From JAUWCL01 sp964599375 (GTDB lineage Bacteria; Krumholzibacteriota; Krumholzibacteriia; Krumholzibacteriales; Krumholzibacteriaceae): a stretch of 64,000 nucleotides of DNA. The position numbers and the translations under genes are program-made. Of this stretch, positions 33,507 through 43,097 are shown piece after piece; position 1 is the stretch's first letter; every line of letters starts with the position of its first letter. The notes beneath the pieces were generated by a model that did not search any database, was not told the DNA's origin, and was given only the letters and a program-made list of their open reading frames with translations. The DNA is taken from NCBI GenBank assembly GCA_964599375.1, contig CAZREW010000015.1, forward strand, positions 1 through 64,000. Reading direction: 5' to 3'.

Positions 33507-34055
33507 TCAGAGTCCGAGTTCCTCTGATATCGACCTCATCGCATCGAGCGATATCTCGAGAAATTCGTGCAGATCAAGACCCAGCTCGCTACAACTTGCA
33601 ATCGCCTCACGGTTTGCGCCCGCGGCAAACCTCTTTTCCTTGAAACGCTTCCCCACGAATTCAGCGTCAGTTTCCGCCAGTTTCTTCGAAGGGTGCATCA
33701 GGGCTGAAGCAACAATCAAGCCAGTAACGGGGTCGGCGGCGTATATCGCCCTGTCCATGTCGGTGTCCAGCCCCGCCCTGTCGCAGTGCGCGAGTATTGC
33801 GTGACGGACCTCCTCCGGGACGTCCACTCCCTCGATCAGGTCCATCGTCACGCATCCATGCCTTTCCGGTTCCTCGAAGGTGCTCTCGTAGTCGAGGTCG
33901 TGAAGGAGGCCGGCCATGCCCCAGACGTCAGGGTCGCCGCCGTAACGCTTAGCCAAAGCTCGCATTATGGCTTCTACTGCAAGGACATGCTTGACGAGGT
34001 TCTTCTTCCTGAGGTGGGTGTTGACCAGCCCCAGTGCTTCTTCGCGCGTTATCAA
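33507..34055 (-). CDS. HD-domain protein (putative metal-dependent phosphohydrolase)
   Basis: 182 residues of the HD superfamily: the catalytic H...HD pattern is GLLHDLDYEST with an earlier KHVLAVEAIM helix and a downstream AILAHCD and AADPVTGL. Members of this HDIG-like branch hydrolyse nucleotides or other phosphoesters; the substrate is unknown. TTG at 34055 follows AAGGAG closely, giving the start. It begins 30 nt after recG ends. Confidence 0.8.
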   Translation of the reverse strand: MITREEALGLVNTHLRKKNLVKHVLAVEAIMRALAKRYGGDPDVWGMAGLLHDLDYESTFEEPERHGCVTMDLIEGVDVPEEVRHAILAHCDRAGLDTDMDRAIYAADPVTGLIVASALMHPSKKLAETDAEFVGKRFKEKRFAAGANREAIASCSELGLDLHEFLEISLDAMRSISEELGL

Positions 34056-34085
34056 ACCGTCTCCTTTCCCGCGGCGGCATACCGT

Positions 34086-36185
34086 TCAGCCGATATCTGC
34101 CAGTCCCATCCTGCCCCTATAATACTGCCGGAAATAATCGGCAACAACCCTGTTTTCCGGCTTGTCCAGCCCCGGGTCGCCGGCGAGAAGATCGCCGCTC
34201 TCCCTCCATGACCGTTGGACAAGGTCACTGTCGCTGAGGGGATTTATCAGCCTGAACGCCGGATATCCCGACTGTCTCGTGCCCCAGACCTCCCCAGGAC
34301 CGCGCATCTCGAGATCGATCTCCGCCACCCGGAACCCGTCCGTAGTGGAGGCGAACATCTCAAGGCGCCGCGCCGATGCCCCTGACGCGTCCTCGTCGAC
34401 CAGGAGGTAGCATACGCCCCCGCTGCCACCTCTGCCGATCCTCCCGCGGAGCTGGTGGAGTTGAGCGAGCCCGAACCGCTCCGGATGATTTATAAGCAGG
34501 AAGGAGGCATTAGGAATATCCACCCCTACCTCTATCACGGTCGTCGTGACCAAGCCGAGGATCTCCCCGGCGCGGAACATCGATATCGCGCGCATCTTCT
34601 CTTCGAAACTCATCCTGCCGTGCAGAAGGCCTATCGGGAGACCGGAGAACTCTTCCGCCGAGAGGCGCTCGAACTCCTCGGTCGCGGCCTTCAGCTCGAG
34701 CCCCTCGCTCTCCTCGACCAGGGGGTAAAGGATGAAGGCCTGCCGCCCCTCCCTCATACCGTCCCGGACCGTCGCATAGGCAGATTCCGCTTCGCCGGCC
34801 AGCACGATCTCGGTCCTCACGTCCCTGCTACCGAAGGGCATCTCGTCTATCACTGAGAGGTCGAGGTCTCCGTATACGGTCTGCGCGAGGCTGCGGGGTA
34901 TCGGCGTCGCTGTCATCACGAGAAAATGCGGAAGCAGGTCCCCGGAGCCGAGCGTCGCCCTCTGCCGCACGCCGAAACGGTGCTGCTCGTCTATGACCGC
35001 GAGGCCAAGCTGCCTGAACGATATCGATTCCTGTATAAGCGCGTGCGTGCCTACGACCAGGTCGATCTCTCCCGAGGCGAGCCTCCTGTGGACATCCCTC
35101 TTCTGGGCCTGTCTCATCGAACCGAGGAGCAGGGCGGTCGTGACCCCGAGCCCCTCGAGATACTCCTCCATCCTCATCGCGTGCTGCTGGGCGAGGATCT
35201 CGGTCGGTGCCATCATCGCGGCCTGATGCCCCGCGCCGACAGCGAGGAGCATGGACGCGAGCCCGACGACGGTCTTGCCCGAGCCGACGTCTCCCTGCAG
35301 GAGCCTCGAGAGGCCTTTCTCGCTCTCTACGTCAGCCCTTATCTCCCCCAGCACCCTCTTCTGGGCCCCTGTCAGGGAGAAGGGAAGGTTCTCCAGGAAG
35401 CGGCGCGCCAGTCTGTGGGGAGGAGCTATCACGGGACGCTTCCTCCCCTCGCGTACGAGTATCGACTTCTCCCTGATAAGGAGGTGGAGGAAGAATACCT
35501 CCTCGAACTTCAGCCTCCTGACGGCCGTCTCGAGAGCGGGCTCGTCATCGGGATAGTGGATCTGGAAAAGAGCTTGCTCCCTACCCGGAAAGCCCATGCC
35601 GCGGAGCAGCCCGCCGGGCAGGTTCTCCGGGATCATGCCCCGGGCGCGGTCGAGTGCCGCCTTTACTATCCTGCGCATCATCCTCTGCGAGATCCCAGCG
35701 GTCAGCGGATAGACCGGCACTATCCTTCCGGCGTTGAGGAGCTGCTCGTCCTCCCCGCCGCCGGTCATCTCCCACTCCGGTCCGACCATCTGCTTGCGGT
35801 CCCTGTACAGCTTGACGCGGCCGCTTGCGATGACTCTCGATCCCTTGCGGAAATACTTGTCCAGGTAGGACTGGTTGAAGAAGACGAGCTGGAGCGCCCC
35901 GGTGCCGTCATCGATGGCGACTGTAAGCATGCTCCTGCGGGAGCCCAGCCTTCGAGAATGCGCGGTCAGCACCTCACCGCTCACCGTCACCGTCTCCCCG
36001 ACGGGGGCCGACCCGATCGACACGAGGCTGGTGCGGTCGTAGTAAGCTCTCGGGTAATGCCTGATAAGGTCGTCGACCGTCTCTATCCCGAGCCGTGAAA
36101 GGAGCTTCTGGCGCGCCGGGCCTACGCCCCTGACGAACTGGCTGCTCGTCCCGAGTATCTTTTCTTCTGCCTTTTCACTGACCAT
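34086..36185 (-). CDS. recG: ATP-dependent DNA helicase RecG
   Basis: Branch-migration helicase of recombination and fork repair. 699 residues: an N-terminal wedge with OB-fold (about 60-170), Walker A LLQGDVGSGKTVVG, DEQHRFG (motif II), TATPIPRSLA (III), and the C-terminal TRG-type region with LFINHPERFGLAQLHQLRGRIGRG-like residues, seen here as INHPERFGLAQLHQL then RGRIGRG. ATG at 36185; rpmB is divergent across about 70 bp. Confidence 0.97.
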   Translation of the reverse strand: MVSEKAEEKILGTSSQFVRGVGPARQKLLSRLGIETVDDLIRHYPRAYYDRTSLVSIGSAPVGETVTVSGEVLTAHSRRLGSRRSMLTVAIDDGTGALQLVFFNQSYLDKYFRKGSRVIASGRVKLYRDRKQMVGPEWEMTGGGEDEQLLNAGRIVPVYPLTAGISQRMMRRIVKAALDRARGMIPENLPGGLLRGMGFPGREQALFQIHYPDDEPALETAVRRLKFEEVFFLHLLIREKSILVREGRKRPVIAPPHRLARRFLENLPFSLTGAQKRVLGEIRADVESEKGLSRLLQGDVGSGKTVVGLASMLLAVGAGHQAAMMAPTEILAQQHAMRMEEYLEGLGVTTALLLGSMRQAQKRDVHRRLASGEIDLVVGTHALIQESISFRQLGLAVIDEQHRFGVRQRATLGSGDLLPHFLVMTATPIPRSLAQTVYGDLDLSVIDEMPFGSRDVRTEIVLAGEAESAYATVRDGMREGRQAFILYPLVEESEGLELKAATEEFERLSAEEFSGLPIGLLHGRMSFEEKMRAISMFRAGEILGLVTTTVIEVGVDIPNASFLLINHPERFGLAQLHQLRGRIGRGGSGGVCYLLVDEDASGASARRLEMFASTTDGFRVAEIDLEMRGPGEVWGTRQSGYPAFRLINPLSDSDLVQRSWRESGDLLAGDPGLDKPENRVVADYFRQYYRGRMGLADIG

Positions 36186-36253
36186 AAATCGCTTGCGTTC
36201 GAGGGGTTTATCGTCTAAATTATACTCTCGCTTACATGAAGCGGAGGAGAATC

Positions 36254-36445
36254 ATGAGCAGAGTCTGCGCTATATGCGGAAAAAAGCCGATAACGGGACA
36301 CAACGTCAGCCACGCCCATAATCTTACCAACCGCCGCTGGCTGCCGAATCTCCAGAAGATCCGTGTCGAGATAGACGGCAAACCGAAAAGGGCCTACGTC
36401 TGCACGCAGTGCATCAGGAGCGGGGCTGCCAGGAAAATAGTCTAG
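36254..36445 (+). CDS. rpmB: Large-subunit ribosomal protein L28
   Basis: 63 residues: MSRVCAICGKKPITGHNVSH, the RRWLPNLQKIRVEIDG core and the C-terminal VCTQCIRSG. Two CxxC pairs (CAIC, CTQC) show the zinc-binding form of L28. The ATG at 36254 has GGAGG upstream; a further ATG six codons earlier is an unlikely start. It is transcribed alone, divergently from recG, with a TATACT -10-like box at 36221-36226 but no good -35. Confidence 0.96.
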   Translation: MSRVCAICGKKPITGHNVSHAHNLTNRRWLPNLQKIRVEIDGKPKRAYVCTQCIRSGAARKIV

Positions 36446-36487
36446 GATAGCGGCACCTTCCGACGCGGGTCTGTTTCAATCGATATC

Positions 36488-36520
36488 AACTGGCCGGGAA
36501 GACCTCTTTCCCGGCCAGTT
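36488..36520. terminator. Hairpin after rpmB, possible bidirectional terminator
   Basis: A perfect 13-bp stem AACTGGCCGGGAA/TTCCCGGCCAGTT with a 7-nt loop, between the rpmB stop and the convergent radical SAM gene. No run of T follows on either strand, so it may be Rho-assisted or only an mRNA-stabilising hairpin. Confidence 0.5.
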
Positions 36521-36648
36521 ATCGTATTCCGGGGCCTTTCCCATATCTTCTTTTCCCATGACCACTTCGGGATCTCTTTTTCTATCCTGCAGGGATTATA
36601 TATGTACCGCCCGGTCCGCTCAACAGAATTGATGGGATATGGATGATC

Positions 36649-38169
36649 TCACCTTAGCAGGGCACGGTATCGTCTCAGCAGAGCGTCCCTGCCGCCGTCA
36701 CCCGAGGACTTTTCCCACGGCAGTGGATCATCGAGCCCCCTCTCGGCGTGAATGAAATCGGGGTCGACGCCCTCGTCCCTGAGCGCTCTCTTCCACGATG
36801 TGCCGCCCGCGGCGTACCTCACTGCGGCCCTTCCGACCTCCTCGCCGCCGAGCGCTATCCTGGCCTGGTTCATCGATGATCTCTGTCCCTTCGCGGAGAT
36901 CCTGACCCCAGCGGACCTGCACACCGCCGCCATCGAATCGACCGAAGCTTTTATCTCCGTGCGGCCTGGCATCGCCATGAACTGAAGCGGGGTCCGCGGC
37001 TTGGGCACTAGTACGTTGAGGTTGACCTCTACGCGGGCGCCTCCCGCCGCCTTTGAGAATGCTGAGAGAAACCGCTCCGAATCCACGAACGTCCCTGCAT
37101 CCTCGCCGGGGAGCCCCGCGAGCATGTAGAGGGTGAACCGAGACACTCCCGCTCCGCGCAGCAGTCGGGCCGCGCCGAGATATTCCTGGTCGGGAGACCT
37201 CTTGCCGAGCCTGACCCTCATGCTCTCGCTCCCCGACTCGGGAGCGAGGCTGACACTCCTTATGCCGGCCCTGCCTATCGCCTCCGCCCTTTCAGCGTCG
37301 ATATCCCCGGCCCGCAGCGAGCTGAGCCCGACCCTTCCCCCCCTCGCCTCGACCGCTCTCATCAAGCCGGTGAAATCGGGATGCGCAGCCGCCGCCGTGC
37401 TGACAAGGCCGACGTTCAGTGGAGCCGAGCCCGCGGCCCCGCGGGCCTCATCGAGGATCGACTCGAACCTCTCCAGAGGCATCGTCCTGAACGGCCTGTA
37501 GATCGAGGTCGCCATGCAGAACGCGCAAGCTCCGGGACACCCCCTCGAGACCTCGACCAGAAACATGTCCGGGAACGCCGTGCCGTGCGCGATTATGGCG
37601 GAATGTTGAAAGAGCTCGGGAGCCGCCGGCCCCGCGGGGGCAGCCGTCTCGTGACGACCGGGCAGTATGATGCCTCCGGCGCCGGAAAGCCTCGCGGCGA
37701 TCGTGTCCATGTCCTGCCACTCGCCGGCGACTGCATCTATTATCCTCGGCATCACCGGCTCTCCCTCGCCGGCGGCAAGCACATCCGCCAGGGGGAAGAA
37801 AGGCACAGGATTGGACGAGACTACGGGGCCACCCGCGATCACCAGGGGGCCGCCGGCCCTTCTTTCCCTCAGCGGGTCGATACCGAGTGAGACAAGTATC
37901 CTCACCAGATTGAGCAGGTCCTCCTCATATGAGACGGTGAAGAAGACAGCGGCGGGCGCCTCGCGGCCGGGAGGATCGCCGAGAAAACACCTGCCGATCC
38001 TGAACCTGCCGCTTCTCGAAAGGGATGAATAGATGAAATGGTATCCGAGATTCGACATCCCGGTGGCGTATCTGTTCGGGTAGGCCACTATCACCAGAGG
38101 CGCCCCTGACGGGGGCACGGGATAGGTCTCAAGAACTGTCTCGCCGGCGTATCTCGGGGGATCGGTCAC
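36649..38169 (-). CDS. Radical SAM protein with B12-binding-like N-terminus
   Basis: 506 residues. The radical SAM cluster motif is CPGACAFC (Cys211, 215, 218), followed by the ISxxxxG-type SLAPESGSESMRVRLGKRS region. The N-terminal 180 residues have an alpha/beta pattern like the B12-binding domain that precedes many radical SAM enzymes (YPNRYATGMSNLGY, VIAGGPVVSSNP), though the DxHxxG corrinoid motif is not seen. Substrate unknown. The gene is 18 nt after the TPR gene at the end of the dcw cluster; GTG start at 38169. Confidence 0.8.
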   Translation of the reverse strand: MTDPPRYAGETVLETYPVPPSGAPLVIVAYPNRYATGMSNLGYHFIYSSLSRSGRFRIGRCFLGDPPGREAPAAVFFTVSYEEDLLNLVRILVSLGIDPLRERRAGGPLVIAGGPVVSSNPVPFFPLADVLAAGEGEPVMPRIIDAVAGEWQDMDTIAARLSGAGGIILPGRHETAAPAGPAAPELFQHSAIIAHGTAFPDMFLVEVSRGCPGACAFCMATSIYRPFRTMPLERFESILDEARGAAGSAPLNVGLVSTAAAAHPDFTGLMRAVEARGGRVGLSSLRAGDIDAERAEAIGRAGIRSVSLAPESGSESMRVRLGKRSPDQEYLGAARLLRGAGVSRFTLYMLAGLPGEDAGTFVDSERFLSAFSKAAGGARVEVNLNVLVPKPRTPLQFMAMPGRTEIKASVDSMAAVCRSAGVRISAKGQRSSMNQARIALGGEEVGRAAVRYAAGGTSWKRALRDEGVDPDFIHAERGLDDPLPWEKSSGDGGRDALLRRYRALLR

Positions 38170-38187
38170 TGGAACGCTCCGGTATCT

Positions 38188-39825
38188 TTACGGCTCGAGA
38201 TCGAGCGGCCCGCGTCCGACAAGATTGCGGGCAAGGACGTTCTCAGGCTCGAACTCGAGTATCTTGTCGAGCAGTTTCCCCGCCTCCTCCTCATGGCCCT
38301 TCTTGCGCAGTGTAAGAGCCAGCGAGATCACCGCTTCGCTGTACTCCGAGTTGACGTCGAGGCTCTTTCGGTAGAGGTCCTCCGCTTCATCCAGATCGCC
38401 CCGGTAGTACTTGATGTCACCCATTATCTTGTAGATGTCGGCGAAATCCTCGCCGTTCTTGCCAAGGATCTCCTCGGCCCCAGCGTAATCCTCCCTTCGG
38501 ACGAGCAGCACGGCGAGCTTCTCCCGCGCGCGGAGGAACACGGGGTTGATCTCGAGAGAACGCCTGAAGAGCTCTTCCGCCTCGACGGGACGGTCCATCC
38601 TCATGTAGACCTCGCCGAGGAAATAGAGGACGTCCGCGCTCTCGCCGCCGGCGTCGAGCACCTCCTTGAGGACGTGCATCGCCTCCTCCAGGTTCCCCTC
38701 CTTCAGATAGACGAGCGCGAGGTTTATGCTTGCCGAGCCTGGACGCTCCATCTCCGGTATCCCCCCTGAAAGGTATTCCACCGCATCCTTCTTCTCGCCC
38801 AGGGCGTACAGCAGAAGCCCGTAATAGTAGCGGGCCTTAGGGTAGCCCGGGGAGAGCTCGAGGGCCCGTTCAAGTACTGAGCGCGCCTTTTTGAGCTCCC
38901 CTGTATAGAAATACGTCGATCCCAGGTAACAGTGGAGGTCAGCGTAGTCCGGCTTCTCGAGGACGGCCCGCTCGAAGTGGGGCAGCGCTTCCCTGTACAG
39001 CTTCATATCGAGATATGAGACTCCAAGGTAGAAGCGGGCTTCCGTGTAGTGCTCGTTTATCTTCAGGGCCTCGAGCAGCTGGACGCGGGCATTCTCGTGG
39101 TCGCCGCCGCGGAGCATCGACAGGCCCAGCTTGAAACGTACGTCGGCATAATCGGGATGTACCACGGCGGCCTCGCTGAAGAGCCCGGTGGCCCTTTCGT
39201 AATGGCCGGTGTTGTACGACTCCACTCCCTCCCGCATCAGGGAATCGAAATCCGTATCGGTATACATGATCTCCCTGAGTCTGGCCAGCGGCGGGATCTC
39301 GGTCGCCCTTCCGGCTATGTGGTCGCTGAGAAACTTGCTTATCGGACCGGGATTGTCCGCTCCAAGCTCCAATGCCCGCTTGAACACCGCGTCGGCGTCA
39401 TCCTTCATTCCCTTCTCGTACAGGACGATCCCGAGAAAGCACACTGCCTCGAAGTAAGCCTTGTTCAGGCTGATCGCCCTGCCCAACATCCCGAGTGACT
39501 CGTCGAGTTCTCCGCGCTCATGGTGGATGACACCCATCCTGTAGTAGAGGTCGGGGTACGTGGGGTTCTCCTTTACCGCGACAGAGAAATGATCGAACGC
39601 GGCGTCGAGCTCCCCCGCGTGAAAACGCGCCGTTCCCAGGTGCACGTGCGACTCGGCGGCATAGAACATCCCGAGGGCATAGGTCGGGTCGCCCGGCCCG
39701 AGGGACGCGATCGCCTTCTCGAGCGCCTCGACTGCCTCCGCATACCGGCCCTCATTGAAGTACCTGATGCCGAGCTCGTACTCGGGGTTCTTCTCCACTC
39801 CGAATATTCTTCCCCAGAACGACAA
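38188..39825 (-). CDS. TPR-repeat protein after ftsZ
   Basis: 545 residues made almost entirely of tetratricopeptide repeats (about twelve), for example YYRMGVIHHERGELDESLGM and YLGVSYLDMKLYREALPHFE. The N-terminus is MSFWGRIFGVEKNP, with no signal peptide. TPR arrays bind proteins. It lies 24 nt from ftsZ, at the 3' end of the division cluster, so a role near division is possible but only by position. Confidence 0.82.
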   Translation of the reverse strand: MSFWGRIFGVEKNPEYELGIRYFNEGRYAEAVEALEKAIASLGPGDPTYALGMFYAAESHVHLGTARFHAGELDAAFDHFSVAVKENPTYPDLYYRMGVIHHERGELDESLGMLGRAISLNKAYFEAVCFLGIVLYEKGMKDDADAVFKRALELGADNPGPISKFLSDHIAGRATEIPPLARLREIMYTDTDFDSLMREGVESYNTGHYERATGLFSEAAVVHPDYADVRFKLGLSMLRGGDHENARVQLLEALKINEHYTEARFYLGVSYLDMKLYREALPHFERAVLEKPDYADLHCYLGSTYFYTGELKKARSVLERALELSPGYPKARYYYGLLLYALGEKKDAVEYLSGGIPEMERPGSASINLALVYLKEGNLEEAMHVLKEVLDAGGESADVLYFLGEVYMRMDRPVEAEELFRRSLEINPVFLRAREKLAVLLVRREDYAGAEEILGKNGEDFADIYKIMGDIKYYRGDLDEAEDLYRKSLDVNSEYSEAVISLALTLRKKGHEEEAGKLLDKILEFEPENVLARNLVGRGPLDLEP

Positions 39826-39849
39826 TACTGTCCTCCAGCTCTTTCCCTC

Positions 39850-41055
39850 TCAGTCGAGCTGCTTACGCAGAAAGGTCGGTATGTCGAGGTTCAGCTCGTG
39901 AGCCACCGTAGTCACGCCGGCCGCCACAAAGTCTACCTCCGGCCTGTCGGCCGCCTCGGGCTCTCTCTGCCTCGAGGCGAACACCGCCTGTTCTACCGTG
40001 ACCGGTTCCATCACGGGGGCCGCGGTCGCGGCTACCGGCTGCCTCGCGGGCTCCGATACGCGCCTTCTCGCCTCGTAATCGGGGTATATCTCGCGCTCGG
40101 AATGCTCGAAACCAGTCGCTATCACGGTCACATGCATCGCGTCGGTATTACCGCTGCTGACGACGGCTCCGAAGATGACGTTCGCGTCCTCACCGGCCTC
40201 TTCACTGATTATCGCGGTGGCCTGTGAGACTTCGTGCAACGTCATCTTCTCATCGCCCGTGATATTGACCAGGACACCCTTGGCGCCCCTGATCGAGATG
40301 TCGTCGAGAAGCGGGCTGCTCAGCGCCATGCGCGCGGCCTCGACCGCCCTGTTCTCGCCCTCGGCGACGCCGGTACCCATAAGCGCGTCGCCCATTCCGC
40401 TCATGATAGAGCGGACGTCGGCGAAGTCAAGGTTTATGAGCCCGGGGATCATTATCAGGTCGGATATCCCTTTTGTCGCGTGATGAAGGATGCCGTCGGC
40501 CTTGGAGAACGCGGCGGACAGCGGCGTATCGGCGCCGACGATCGATAGAAGCCTGTCGTTCTGGATCACGATCAGGGTGTCGACTTCCCTTTTCAGCTCC
40601 TCGATACCGGCGAGCGCCTGGTTCTCCCTGCGCTTTCCCTCGAAGGAGAAGGGCCTGGTTATGATGCCTACTGTAAGCGCGCCGAGCTCACGGGCCGTCC
40701 TCGCGACCGTCGGGCTGGCGCCAGTGCCGGTGCCTCCGCCCATGCCGGCCGTTACGAATACCATGTCGGCTCCATCGATCGTCTCGCGTATCAGGTCGAT
40801 GTCTTCCTCGATCGCCTTTCTTCCGACATCGGGATTTCCCCCCGAGCCGAGTCCCTTAGTAAGCCTTCCACCTATCTGGATCTTCTTGTGAGCCTGTGAC
40901 AGCTCGAGCACCTGCGCGTCGGTGTTCACCGCGACAAACTCGACCCCCTGCAGTCCGGCTGCGATCATACGGTTGACGGCATTGCCTCCGGCGCCGCCGA
41001 CGCCGATGACCTTCAGAGCGGCCAGCTCGCCGAAGTCATCGAATTCAAATCTCAT
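39850..41055 (-). CDS. ftsZ: Cell division protein FtsZ
   Basis: Tubulin-like GTPase that forms the Z-ring. 401 residues: VGGAGGNAVNRM, the T-rich GTP loop GGGTGTGASP, NVDQAVL-like region (here DFADVRSIM), and a C-terminal conserved peptide LDIPTFLRKQLD after a linker, which binds FtsA. The ATG at 41055 (MRFEFDDF) has GGGGG upstream; an ATG 12 codons earlier is less likely. ftsA ends 20 nt before it. Confidence 0.98.
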   Translation of the reverse strand: MRFEFDDFGELAALKVIGVGGAGGNAVNRMIAAGLQGVEFVAVNTDAQVLELSQAHKKIQIGGRLTKGLGSGGNPDVGRKAIEEDIDLIRETIDGADMVFVTAGMGGGTGTGASPTVARTARELGALTVGIITRPFSFEGKRRENQALAGIEELKREVDTLIVIQNDRLLSIVGADTPLSAAFSKADGILHHATKGISDLIMIPGLINLDFADVRSIMSGMGDALMGTGVAEGENRAVEAARMALSSPLLDDISIRGAKGVLVNITGDEKMTLHEVSQATAIISEEAGEDANVIFGAVVSSGNTDAMHVTVIATGFEHSEREIYPDYEARRRVSEPARQPVAATAAPVMEPVTVEQAVFASRQREPEAADRPEVDFVAAGVTTVAHELNLDIPTFLRKQLD

Positions 41056-41074
41056 GTCCTGCCCCCTTTTCAAG

Positions 41075-42298
41075 TTAGAACATACTCGCAAGTCTTTTAA
41101 GGTTACCCATCATCTTTCCGAAGCGCCCACGGCCCCTGATCTCTTGCTCCTCGCGTTCGAGCCTGTCCTTCTCATAGAGGAGCAGTCCGACCGCCGCGCT
41201 CCAGCTTTCGTTCGAGACGATCTCCGAGAGACCGCCGAGCCCCCAGGGACGTCCGGTCCTGACAGGCCTGCCGAAGACCTGGCCGGCGACCCCCGCAAGC
41301 CCTTCTATCTTCGATCCGCCCCCGGTCAGGACTACCGTGCTCCCGGCCGCCTGAAAGTGCGGGGCGTTCGATACCGCCGACTTGATCATGCTGAAGATCT
41401 CCTCGCATCTCGGCTCGATGATCGCGGCGATTATCTGTCTTCTTATCTCTCCCTCGCCGTTCCCGGTCCCCGGCATGGTGACGATCTCTTCATCCGACGC
41501 CATAGACGCCAGCGCCAGCCCCCAGCGCAACTTGACCTCATCGGCCGTGCCTTTAGGGATCCTCAACCCGACGGCGAGGTCGTTGGTCACATTCTCGCCC
41601 CCGGCGCCGAGGACACCGCTAGATCGGATACTTCCCTTGCCGTAAAGGGCGAATGAGCTGGAACAGGCTCCCATGTCAATCAACAGGCATCCCGCGTCGA
41701 TCTCCTCTTCGAGAAGCACAGCGTGGGCCGCCGCGAGGGGGTTGAAGACCACGTTAACGACCTCGAACCCCGCCTTTTCAATGACCTTGACGGCGTTCTC
41801 GACGTGCACGGCCAGCACCGAGACGAGATGCACCTCGGTGCCGAGCCTCGAGGCTGTCATGCCGACCGGGTCGCTGATACCCCTGTGGGCGTCCACGACA
41901 TAGTCCTGCGGAACCGAATGAAGGATCTCCATCTCGGAAGGAAGTGTTATGTCGCACGCTATCGTGTTGACGTGCTCGACGTCTGCGGCGGTTATTTCCC
42001 TGCGCTCTTTCGGGATCGAGATCATCCCCCTGCTGTTGAAGCTCCTTATGTGAGGAACGCTTATGCCGACGCAGACACAGTCGATCTCGACTCCAGCCAT
42101 CCGCGCGGCATGACCGGCCGTCTCGCGGACACACTCGGCCGCTTCCTCCATATCGACGACAGCGCCTTTCCTTATCCCGGATGACGGCCTCGATGAGGCG
42201 CCGATGATCCGCAGGGTGCCGTCTGACACTATTTCGCCTACGAGAACGGCCGTTCTCTCCGATCCGAGATCGATGCTTACTATGAATTCCGGTAGCAT
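41075..42298 (-). CDS. ftsA: Cell division protein FtsA
   Basis: Actin-like membrane tether of FtsZ. 407 residues: SIDLGSERTAVLVGEI phosphate-1 loop, the GVSVPHI-type pattern (here VGISVPHIRSF), LIDMGACSSSFALY, VVLTGGGSKIEGL, and a C-terminal amphipathic helix KMMGNLKRLASMF that binds the membrane. The ATG at 42298 starts it, 31 nt after ftsQ. Confidence 0.97.
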   Translation of the reverse strand: MLPEFIVSIDLGSERTAVLVGEIVSDGTLRIIGASSRPSSGIRKGAVVDMEEAAECVRETAGHAARMAGVEIDCVCVGISVPHIRSFNSRGMISIPKERREITAADVEHVNTIACDITLPSEMEILHSVPQDYVVDAHRGISDPVGMTASRLGTEVHLVSVLAVHVENAVKVIEKAGFEVVNVVFNPLAAAHAVLLEEEIDAGCLLIDMGACSSSFALYGKGSIRSSGVLGAGGENVTNDLAVGLRIPKGTADEVKLRWGLALASMASDEEIVTMPGTGNGEGEIRRQIIAAIIEPRCEEIFSMIKSAVSNAPHFQAAGSTVVLTGGGSKIEGLAGVAGQVFGRPVRTGRPWGLGGLSEIVSNESWSAAVGLLLYEKDRLEREEQEIRGRGRFGKMMGNLKRLASMF

Positions 42299-42329
42299 GC
42301 CGGCCGATTCACCTCCCGAGCGGCTGGAA

Positions 42330-43097
42330 TCACCGCACTATTACCTGTCTGTCGAACCTCAGGTCTATCTGGGCGGGCAGCCCTCCCTGCTCGCGGAGCG
42401 AGTGGTAGACCGCCCTGAACTTCCTGATCCTTTCCTCGAACCCGTCCCTTCCGACACGCACGAGCGTCCCTGAATTCATCCACACGAGAACGACCTCGTC
42501 GCCGTCGATATTGATCTCCGAGAGCTGCTCCGCGGGCGAGAACCCGAACTCTTTGAGAAGCCCGAGCACCTCGAGCGCCTTGCCGACGTCCCGCTTCCCC
42601 GATTCATCACCGAGATCCCTGCCGGCCAGTCCCGTGATCACGGGAAGATCTATCTCAGTCGACCTGCCGCTCGAGGGGATTACGACGCCTTCGGCGTCGA
42701 CCTCGGCCATATTCTCCAGGTTGAGCAGAGCTACCGGCTCCCTCCCGCGCAGGTAACAGTCGAGCCTGTGCGGAAGCTTGCGCCGGAATGTGACCGAGCC
42801 GACCGAAGGATCGCTCTTGAGGATCTCCCTGATCTTAGAGAGCGGGACCGTGAAGGCGTTCGCGCCCACCCATGTCTCGGCCTTCCGGCTCAGCGTCTCG
42901 ACGGGCAAGTCCCTGCCGCCGTGGACGCGGATCTCGCGCAGGTCGAAAAGCCCGGTCAGGAAGACGGTGCATAAGAGAACCGCGAGCGCCACGGCGGCCG
43001 CGGCCGGCATGAGCCAGACTCGGCGGCTGACCTTCTTCTTCTCCCTGAGGCGCCGGGCCATCGGCGGCGGTACCATCCTGCTTCTTTTTGTCCTCAT
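42330..43097 (-). CDS. ftsQ: Cell division protein FtsQ (POTRA domain)
   Basis: 255 residues: a basic cytoplasmic N-terminus, one membrane helix (about 31-50), then a POTRA domain (LFDLREIRVHGGRDLPVETL) and the FtsQ-type beta domain (VALLNLENMAEVDAEGVVIP). FtsQ links the early and late divisome. The start overlaps the murC stop (ATGA). The usual murB between murC and ftsQ is missing. Confidence 0.9.
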   Translation of the reverse strand: MRTKRSRMVPPPMARRLREKKKVSRRVWLMPAAAAVALAVLLCTVFLTGLFDLREIRVHGGRDLPVETLSRKAETWVGANAFTVPLSKIREILKSDPSVGSVTFRRKLPHRLDCYLRGREPVALLNLENMAEVDAEGVVIPSSGRSTEIDLPVITGLAGRDLGDESGKRDVGKALEVLGLLKEFGFSPAEQLSEINIDGDEVVLVWMNSGTLVRVGRDGFEERIRKFRAVYHSLREQGGLPAQIDLRFDRQVIVR